Assembly (NCBI RefSeq): GCF_002812985.1 | Contig: NZ_PGCP01000008.1 | Span: forward strand, 17,510-65,866 | Reading direction: 5' to 3' | Origin: Aeromonas lusitana | GTDB lineage: Bacteria; Pseudomonadota; Gammaproteobacteria; Enterobacterales; Aeromonadaceae | DNA: 48,357 nucleotides | Shown here: positions 42,867 through 48,357 of the stretch, in pieces | How positions within the stretch are numbered: position 1 is the first letter of the stretch | How the letters are laid out: the number at the start of each line of letters is the position of its first letter | Position numbers and translations under genes: made by a program | Notes under the pieces: generated by a model | What the model was told of the DNA's origin: nothing | What the model saw: the letters and a program-made list of their open reading frames with translations, nothing else | The model's database searches: none

Positions 42867-43240
42867 ACGAAAAGCGGGCCTATCTTGCCGAGGCTAGCAG
42901 CGCTATGCAATGGGATGAAGGAATGTGCTTGAAATAATTTATAAAAGTATCGTTTTTAGCCCCTCACTGGGGGACGAAAAACGGGGCCAGTGTTGCAGAG
43001 GCTGGCAGTTCTACGCAATGGATGAAGGGGAGGTGCTTGAAATAATTCGTAAAAGTATCGTTTTAGCCCCTCACTGGGAGGCGAAAAACGGGGCCTAGTG
43101 TCGCCGAGGCTAGCAGCGCTATGCAATGGGATGAAGGAATGTGCTTGAAATAATTTATAAAAGTATCGTTTTCAACCCCTCAATGGCAGACGAAAAGCAG
43201 GGCTCAGTGTTGCCGAGGCTCTCATTTCTTATGCGATTTG
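42867..43240. repeat. Three and a half ~107-bp tandem repeats, A-B-A pattern
   Basis: Units start at 42867, 42974, 43081 and 43190 (partial). Units 1 and 3 are identical over 70 nt (42887-42956 and 43103-43172), while unit 2 is diverged. Each full unit ends in a possible hairpin pairing CGTTTT with AAAACG around CCCCTCACTGGG. The repeats lie just upstream of the glycosyltransferase-like gene and end at an AT-rich segment. Confidence 0.92.
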
Positions 43241-43377
43241 GCAGTGGAAAATATTGGTGAGCTTAAATAACCATCGCTTTATGTGGCCTACTTCTAGCCT
43301 GTTATATCTATTCTGCTGATAAATTGCGGTATGGCAGGTTTTTTGACTGCCTCTTTAGCCAGGGTCGCCCCGCGTAT

Positions 43378-43408
43378 AAGGCCCTTCCCCCGCAAGGGGA
43401 AGGGCCTT
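43378..43408 (-). terminator. Strong hairpin after the nucleotidase gene
   Basis: AAGGCCCTTCCCC-CGCAA-GGGGAAGGGCCTT, a 13-bp perfect stem ~30 bp past the stop, with only a weak U-run. Confidence 0.7.
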
Positions 43409-43437
43409 CGCTGATCCCCGTCACCAGGGGCAGCGGT

Positions 43438-45084
43438 CTAGCCTTGGTACTCCACCAGGGCCGGCAGGGGAGCGAGCTCTGGCAGATGGCGGGCCCAGCG
43501 GATAAAGGCATCCGCCAACGTGATGCCGAGCTCCTGATTGTGCTGGGTCAGGGTGCGGGCAAGCGCCGTGTATCCCTCCTTGCCGGAGGCGGTATAGGCA
43601 CTGGAGACGCCGCGATAGATGGCATCCGGCTCGACCGCCAGCCATTGGCCCGGGCTTGCCTCCCACTCGAGGCGAGTGATCCGGCTTCCTTTGGGGCAGT
43701 CCGCCCGATAGCTGAACCGCACCCCGGCGGTGTAGGGGAAGCTGCCGCTGCCATTGCCGACCACGCCATTGTTGGTGGCGTTGTCGATGGCCCCCTCCAG
43801 TGCCTCGGCCAGCTCATGGCCGTGCACCCGGTAGAGGGTCAGCGGGATGGCAAACGGCAGCAGGCGTCCGGCGATGTCTGCCTCGCTCAAGGGGCCCGGC
43901 TCCAGCGAACAGCGCACGCCCCCCGCGTTGTGCAGGGCGAAATCTACTTGGCCGGCCTGCTCGCGGGCGGCCGCCAACATGGCACCGGCCACCAGGGGCG
44001 CGACCTGGCTGCCGGCGGGGTAGCTGGCATCGGGCAGGCGCTGATGATGAAGCGGGCCGCCGAGCCGGGTCACCACCCGCTGGGTCATGGTCTCGAGTTC
44101 GGGTCGATAGCGCTTGGCCAGATGCTGCTCTATCTCGGGGGCGGGCTCGCAAAAATGCAGGCCGGCGGGGGGCTGTGAGGCAAAGGGCCAGGGCTGCCAG
44201 GGCAGCCATTCCAGTTGACCGGCGCTGCGCTTAACCCGGCCACTGTCATCAAACTCCAGCTCGCATACCCCGAGGCAGAGGGCGCTGTGGGCGGCGTGCA
44301 GGATGGCGACCCCCTCTACCATCAGCGGATAGCTGCCTTCGCTCGCGAGCCCGAGGGGCGCGAGATCCCCCAGCTGGCTGTGGGTGTGGCCGCCAATGAT
44401 GAGGCTGAGCTCGGGGAAGCGCGCCGCCAGCCGTTTGTCCTGCTCAAGGCCAAGGTGGCTCAGCAAGATGATGTGGCGGATGCCGTCGGCCCGGATTTCC
44501 CCAAGGGTCTGAGTGAGTGTCTCTTCGATGCCGCGAAAATGGGTGTGGGCATCCGGGTTTGCGATGGCGGCCATCTGCGGCAGCGTGATACCGAGCAGGG
44601 CGAAGGGAACGCCGTCGATGATGCGCTTGTGCCAGGGGCGACTGGCGTCATACAGGTTGGGCAAGCCGCGCAGCTTGAGCGGGATGTCGCCAGGCTCCTG
44701 GCTGCTGTCGAGGTTGGCGGCGAGGATCGGGAAATCGAGCTGGCGCAGAAATTCCACCAGGGGTCCGTTGCCGAGATCGAACTCGTGATTGCCGATCACC
44801 ATGGCATCGGGGCGCAGCCGACTCAGCAGATCCGCATTGGCCCGGCCCTTGAAACGGTTGAAATAGAGGGAGCCCTGGAAGGTGTCGCCGCCGTGCAGGA
44901 ACAGGCACGTCTGGCCTGCGGCCGCCGCTTGCTGACGCAGGGCGTCCAGTCTGCTCAGGATGCGGCCATAGCCGCCGCACTGGGTGCGCCACTCGGACTC
45001 ACCGACCGGGGTGAAGCGCATGGGTGCGCCATCGAAATGGGAGTGGCAGTCACTGAAGTGGGCAAGTTGAACCGTAATACTCAT
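43438..45084 (-). CDS. UshA/5'-nucleotidase-family metallophosphoesterase without a signal peptide
   Basis: A 548-residue protein with an N-terminal metallophosphatase domain: DCHSH (12-16), HGGDTFQG, GNHEFD (98-103) and GGHTHSQ. It is followed by a C-terminal 5'-nucleotidase domain with SGSFPYTAGVRFSY, the purine-stacking loop text. AAGGAGG precedes the ATG. UshA and its usual kin have a signal peptide; this protein begins MSITVQLAHFSD with none, so it may act in the cytoplasm like Bacillus YunD. The DcuC-type carrier gene is 100 bp upstream on the same strand. The substrate is unknown. Confidence 0.87.
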   Translation of the reverse strand: MSITVQLAHFSDCHSHFDGAPMRFTPVGESEWRTQCGGYGRILSRLDALRQQAAAAGQTCLFLHGGDTFQGSLYFNRFKGRANADLLSRLRPDAMVIGNHEFDLGNGPLVEFLRQLDFPILAANLDSSQEPGDIPLKLRGLPNLYDASRPWHKRIIDGVPFALLGITLPQMAAIANPDAHTHFRGIEETLTQTLGEIRADGIRHIILLSHLGLEQDKRLAARFPELSLIIGGHTHSQLGDLAPLGLASEGSYPLMVEGVAILHAAHSALCLGVCELEFDDSGRVKRSAGQLEWLPWQPWPFASQPPAGLHFCEPAPEIEQHLAKRYRPELETMTQRVVTRLGGPLHHQRLPDASYPAGSQVAPLVAGAMLAAAREQAGQVDFALHNAGGVRCSLEPGPLSEADIAGRLLPFAIPLTLYRVHGHELAEALEGAIDNATNNGVVGNGSGSFPYTAGVRFSYRADCPKGSRITRLEWEASPGQWLAVEPDAIYRGVSSAYTASGKEGYTALARTLTQHNQELGITLADAFIRWARHLPELAPLPALVEYQG

Positions 45085-45184
45085 TTCGGTCCTCCTTAGA
45101 GAAAAAGAGCACCGAGTCTACTCCAGGGGAGGGGGGAGATACCAGCCCGGCGGGCGCCGGGCTGGTGACAGATCTGGTCGACGT

Positions 45185-46537
45185 TTAGGCTGGGACCAGG
45201 ATCTGGGTGGCGAGGATCACCACCAGCAGGCCGACGCCCACCGGCAGCGAGGTACGCTTGACCACCTCGAACGGCGACAGGTTACCCATGCCCGCACAGG
45301 CGACCACCACGCCGGAGACCGGCGAGATGGTGCGACCCAGGTTGGAGGCCTGCAACATGGGGATGACCAGATAGGCCGGGTTGACACCCAGGCTGGTGGC
45401 GAGATGGGGAATAAGCTCCACGAAGGCGTAGAAGGGCGCATTGCCCGAGCCCGTGGTGAAGGCGGCCAATGTGGTGATGACCACCAGTACCAGCATGATG
45501 ATGATGCCGCCGGTGCCAAAGCTCTGGGCGAGATCCAGCAGGTTTGCGATAAAGCCAAGCCCCATCAGCCCCTGGGCGAAGACCCCGGCCCCCACCAGCA
45601 GCATGACCACGCCGGCGAAGGCGTCGGCCATGCTGCGCCAGCACACCTGCAGGCCGTCCAGAAGCTCGCGGCCGTTGCGCTTGCGCGCCAGCTCCAGCAG
45701 GGCGGCCAGCACCAAGCAGATGACGATGATGGTGACTATGTCGAGCTTGGGCCCGACCTTGCCGTCAAACAAGAGCACGCCGATGATGGGGGTGAACGGC
45801 AGTATGGCGTAGAAGCCGGGGGCGTCCGTGATGAGATCGCTCGGGGCGACCGGCGCATTGTGCTCGCCGGACTTCTGATCCAGATAGCGCTGCCAGAAGA
45901 AGTGGGTCACCGCCATGGCGGCGATGGCCGCAAGCGAGATTGGCAGGGTCAGCTTGAAGGCGAACTCGATGAGTTCCATGTTGGCCGCCTGGGCCGCCAT
46001 CACCACGTCCCCGGAGGTGGGGGCCAGTATGATGGCCGCAGGGGAGGCGCACACCGCCGCCGCCGCGCCGCGGGAGATCCCCATGTTGACCATGAGCGGG
46101 AACAGGGTCGCCATCAGGAGCACCCCGAGACCGGTGGCGGAGCTCACCGCCAGCGACATGGCGCAGGCTACCAGGTAGGCGGCGACCAGCAGGATGTAGG
46201 GGGACTTGATGATGCCGAGCGGCTTGCTCGCGAGTTTCACCAATATGGTGTTGGCACCTATGTGGCTCATGTAACCGGCGAAGCCGCACAGCACCATGAT
46301 CAGCATGCCGAGGCCACCACCACGGTCCACCAGCAGGAAGCGCACGTACTCGAACACATCGGTGGCCACATGGCCGGTGGAGGCGACGCTGGCGGGCAGT
46401 ACCGCCTTGCCCATCAGGGCGGTGATCGCCAGCAGCAGCAGGCCGCCGCTGAGCAGCACCCCGGTGGCCGAGTAGCCCTTGAAGATGTAGCGACCCACGG
46501 CCAGGGTGACCAGGGTGCCAATTAGGAGTTCCATCAT
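45185..46537 (-). CDS. DcuC family C4-dicarboxylate carrier
   Basis: A 450-residue carrier with ~12 membrane segments. Seen: GAAAAVCASPAAIILAPTSG and TTGSGNAPFYAFVELIP, and ASNLGRTISPVSGVVVAC, each a conserved DcuC block. E. coli DcuC exports succinate under anaerobic conditions. The start could be either of two adjacent ATGs (46537, 46534). The 315 bp upstream is AT-rich, with no FNR site I can defend. A cargo other than C4-dicarboxylates is possible for this family. Confidence 0.82.
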   Translation of the reverse strand: MMELLIGTLVTLAVGRYIFKGYSATGVLLSGGLLLLAITALMGKAVLPASVASTGHVATDVFEYVRFLLVDRGGGLGMLIMVLCGFAGYMSHIGANTILVKLASKPLGIIKSPYILLVAAYLVACAMSLAVSSATGLGVLLMATLFPLMVNMGISRGAAAAVCASPAAIILAPTSGDVVMAAQAANMELIEFAFKLTLPISLAAIAAMAVTHFFWQRYLDQKSGEHNAPVAPSDLITDAPGFYAILPFTPIIGVLLFDGKVGPKLDIVTIIVICLVLAALLELARKRNGRELLDGLQVCWRSMADAFAGVVMLLVGAGVFAQGLMGLGFIANLLDLAQSFGTGGIIIMLVLVVITTLAAFTTGSGNAPFYAFVELIPHLATSLGVNPAYLVIPMLQASNLGRTISPVSGVVVACAGMGNLSPFEVVKRTSLPVGVGLLVVILATQILVPA

Positions 46538-46852
46538 AGGTTAAGTTCCTGAGTACGAGGTAAGCACTGTGCCGGGCTGATCCCAACCTGGCGTATATTT
46601 GACCTTTATTAGTTGTTCTGACAAAAAAACGTGCTGATTATTAACTCGAAAGTAGTATTTTTCTTTGATCTACCTCCCTGTCTTGAATGCTAATGCGGCG
46701 CTATGTGCCGACATCTTGTGCGTTTGCCAAAGTGGTACGACGACAGCAGGTGACAGGGCTCGGGATCGCGGTTAATCTCCCATCTTGAATATTAATTCAT
46801 TGATTCTTAATTGAAATTAAGCCGGACTCACAAGGAGCAAGGCAGCGGACAG
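46538..46852. other. Divergent promoter region between the DcuC and DUF922 genes
   Basis: An AT-rich 315-bp gap that must hold promoters for both genes. I see AT-rich -10-like segments (AATTAATTCATTGATTC) but no regulator site that I can name. Confidence 0.5.
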
Positions 46853-47458
46853 ATGGGACTCTTCAGCAAGATAGTGGGGGCGGCAGCCCTGGTATATGCC
46901 GCCTCGAGTGGGGCCGAAACTTCCCATTTTACCGGTATTCGGGTGGCACCCGATATCAAGGTCGATTTCCAGTTCTATCGGGTCTCAGGGGCCGATGTGG
47001 CCACCGTGATGCACCAAATCGCGAAGACCGGGGCCGATCGCGCCGGGGGTCACATCGGCAAGGCCAGCTATCAGCTCACCTGGCAGTTGCAGACCAGGCC
47101 CACGGCGGCCCGCTGCGAGCTGGAGCAGGCCCGCGTGACGGCCCGCATCCAGGTGCGGGTGCCAAACTGGATGGACAAGGCCAAGGCCTCCGCCGTCGAG
47201 CGCCAGAAGTGGGACAAGCTGGTGGCCGCCATGTTCGACTACGAGAGCCGCCACAAGGACATACTGCTGGAGAGCGTCAGTCAGCTCGGCATCCGGCTTG
47301 CCCAGTTGCCGGTGACGCAAGATTGCGCCGCCCTGCAATATCAGGGCTGGCAGCAGGGGCAAGCGGCGCTCGCGAGCACCCGTGAGCGCTTCGCCACCCT
47401 GGCCCAGCAGACAGATCAGGGCCGTAAACTGGGACTGAACTGGCCCAAGGGCAGTTGA
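46853..47458 (+). CDS. Exported DUF922 protein, predicted protease fold with altered motif
   Basis: A 201-residue protein with a signal peptide (MGLFSKIVGAAALVYAASSG). DUF922/COG5661 members are predicted secreted zinc proteases with a HExxH. Here the aligned segment MFDYESRHKDI has Y130-E131-S-R-H134, so the first histidine is tyrosine while Glu and the second His are kept. C88 and C158 could form a disulphide. An ATG at 46853 is preferred to a TTG 42 nt upstream, although its Shine-Dalgarno is weak. A loss of zinc binding is likely but unproven. Confidence 0.72.
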   Translation: MGLFSKIVGAAALVYAASSGAETSHFTGIRVAPDIKVDFQFYRVSGADVATVMHQIAKTGADRAGGHIGKASYQLTWQLQTRPTAARCELEQARVTARIQVRVPNWMDKAKASAVERQKWDKLVAAMFDYESRHKDILLESVSQLGIRLAQLPVTQDCAALQYQGWQQGQAALASTRERFATLAQQTDQGRKLGLNWPKGS

Positions 47459-47475
47459 CTTGGTTGGCAGGCCAT

Positions 47476-47517
47476 CAATGAAAACGGGCTACCCGCAGGG
47501 GTAGCCCGTTTTCATTG
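47476..47517. terminator. Bidirectional terminator between the DUF922 gene and mnmC
   Basis: A 19-bp perfect stem, GAAAACGGGCTACCC-GCAG-GGGTAGCCCGTTTTC plus CAAT/ATTG ends, between convergent genes. Confidence 0.92.
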
Positions 47518-47550
47518 TCGCCAGTCTGGCGCCAAAGGATCCGCACACTC

Positions 47551-48357
47551 TCAGTTGAGGGGCTTGCCCTTGAGCAGCTTGCGCACCCAGTAGCGGGCGG
47601 GGTGCAAGGCCTCCAGCAGATCGGCGGGCAGCGGCAGGGGATCGCCACAGATCTCGCTGGCGACAAGCTCCCCGCACAGGGGCGCAGAGCACAGACCGCG
47701 CGAACCGAGCGCCCCCAGCACATAGAGACCGGGATAGAGCGGCAGGGGCGCCGCGTTATCGGGATCAGACTGCAGCCTGGCGTAGTGATCAGCAAGGCCT
47801 GCCAATCTGGCGATTGGCCCCGCCACCGGCAGGTGATCCCGGCTCGCGCAGCGCACCCCGACCCTGGCCTCGCCGCCGCTCACATCCACTTCCCCCGGCC
47901 AGTTCTGATCCGGCAGACAGGCTTGCAGCCGCCCCTGGTTTTGCACCTGCTCCTCGGCACTGTAGTCAGTCCCGCTCTGGTTGCGGCCATAGCTGGCGCC
48001 GATGCAGTGCGCACCGTCGTGAGCCGGGGTGAGATAACCGTCGTAGCAGAGTACCGTCTTGAGTTGACTCAGGCTGGCCGTGGTCGGCACATGGCTCACC
48101 TGACCGCGCACCGGGTAGAGGGGCAGCTCGGCGAGGGGGATCAGGGCGGGCAGGCGATGACCGGCGGCGACCACCAGGTTCGGCGCCTGCCAGTGGCGGC
48201 CATCCTGGCTCTCCACTCGCCAACCATCCGCTTGCTCGTGGACGGCCGTGATCTCGGCGCCATATTCCACCTGCAGCAGTCCTGTGGTCTGCGCCTGCGC
48301 TATCGCCGCCCTGGTCAAGTCCGCCGGGCAGAGCCAGCCGCCGAGGGGATAGCTGAC
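47551..48357 (-). CDS. mnmC: tRNA 5-methylaminomethyl-2-thiouridine biosynthesis bifunctional protein MnmC, C-terminal part
   Basis: The C-terminal ~268 codons of MnmC; the gene continues past the right edge. The part present is the FAD-dependent oxidase (MnmC1) domain that removes the carboxymethyl group in the tRNA wobble modification. Seen: YPLGGWLCPADLTRAAI, NLVVAAGHRLPALIPLAELPLYPVRGQVSHVP (conserved FAD/substrate region, as adjoining motifs), GASYGRNQSGTDYS, RVGVRCASRDHLPVAGP and LGALGSRGLCSAPLCGEL. The reading frame is continuous to the edge. Confidence 0.93.
   Translation of the reverse strand, partial: VSYPLGGWLCPADLTRAAIAQAQTTGLLQVEYGAEITAVHEQADGWRVESQDGRHWQAPNLVVAAGHRLPALIPLAELPLYPVRGQVSHVPTTASLSQLKTVLCYDGYLTPAHDGAHCIGASYGRNQSGTDYSAEEQVQNQGRLQACLPDQNWPGEVDVSGGEARVGVRCASRDHLPVAGPIARLAGLADHYARLQSDPDNAAPLPLYPGLYVLGALGSRGLCSAPLCGELVASEICGDPLPLPADLLEALHPARYWVRKLLKGKPLN

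Larger units (their letters stand above)
42843..43437. other. Intergenic region with tandem repeats
   Basis: It is dominated by the repeats at 42867-43240, with an AT-rich segment to 43360 and the nucleotidase terminator at 43378. No protein gene is seen. Confidence 0.6.

Noticed and set aside
42867..43240. CRISPR array or insertion sequence
   Set aside because: Long direct repeats follow each other without unique spacers; no inverted ends or transposase are present.

Overview
The window looks like core chromosome of a high-GC gammaproteobacterium, most likely an Aeromonas. This is inferred from the strongly gammaproteobacterial proteins (AroG, SerC, YgdQ, YfcL, exonuclease I), the GC-rich coding style, and recognisable TyrR, PsrA, LiuR-type, LexA, Zur, Fur and KdgR operators. 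I saw no rRNA, tRNA, CRISPR array, prophage or insertion sequence. The two end genes, a TonB-dependent receptor and mnmC, are cut by the window edges.

Layout. 1-2400: a Fur-boxed MFS exporter and catecholate-type TonB receptor operon. 2588-4958: a small secretin-domain periplasmic protein, a DUF2919 membrane protein and CorA. 5298-8945: the electron-transfer flavoprotein block, with ETF-quinone oxidoreductase divergent from etfB-etfA around a LiuR-type palindrome. 9154-12956: serC, aroA and aroG (TyrR box). 13049-17155: YgdQ/TerC protein, an NAD-kinase-like protein, YfcL and a PsrA-boxed acyl-CoA synthetase. 17282-19478: lrgA-lrgB-cdd. 19609-24405: a GH36 alpha-galactosidase, a small exported protein, exonuclease I and a PrpA-type phosphatase. 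24669-28069: mprF with an AcvB/VirJ-type hydrolase (making and unmaking aminoacyl-phosphatidylglycerol). 28205-33689: an amino-acid binding protein, a Nit1-type amidase with a YbdL-type transaminase, a LysR regulator and BrnQ. 34727-37951: the 2-keto-3-deoxygluconate operon kdgK-eda-yhcH-kdgT. 38611-39504: zinc-independent L31/L36 paralogues under Zur, and a LexA-boxed dinI gene. 39684-42842: DUF2927 protein, YgjP metallopeptidase and a large glycosyltransferase-like membrane protein. 43438-48357: a cytoplasmic-looking UshA-family nucleotidase, a DcuC carrier, a DUF922 protein and mnmC.

The most unusual structures are small. Two operons (etfB-etfA and mprF-virJ) each carry a 32-residue ORF bridging the two genes by ATGA overlaps. 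Each ORF is bounded by a direct repeat of the junction at exactly 95 nt. The ETF-quinone oxidoreductase gene is followed by a diverged duplicate of its own last ~28 codons at a 91-nt offset. A heptanucleotide array (GAACCCA/GAATCCT) lies in an AT-rich 1-kb gap, and an A-B-A set of ~107-bp tandem repeats sits upstream of the glycosyltransferase-like gene. Two secreted proteins (DUF2927, DUF922) appear to carry degenerate zinc-protease motifs; the first is beside an intact HELAH metallopeptidase.
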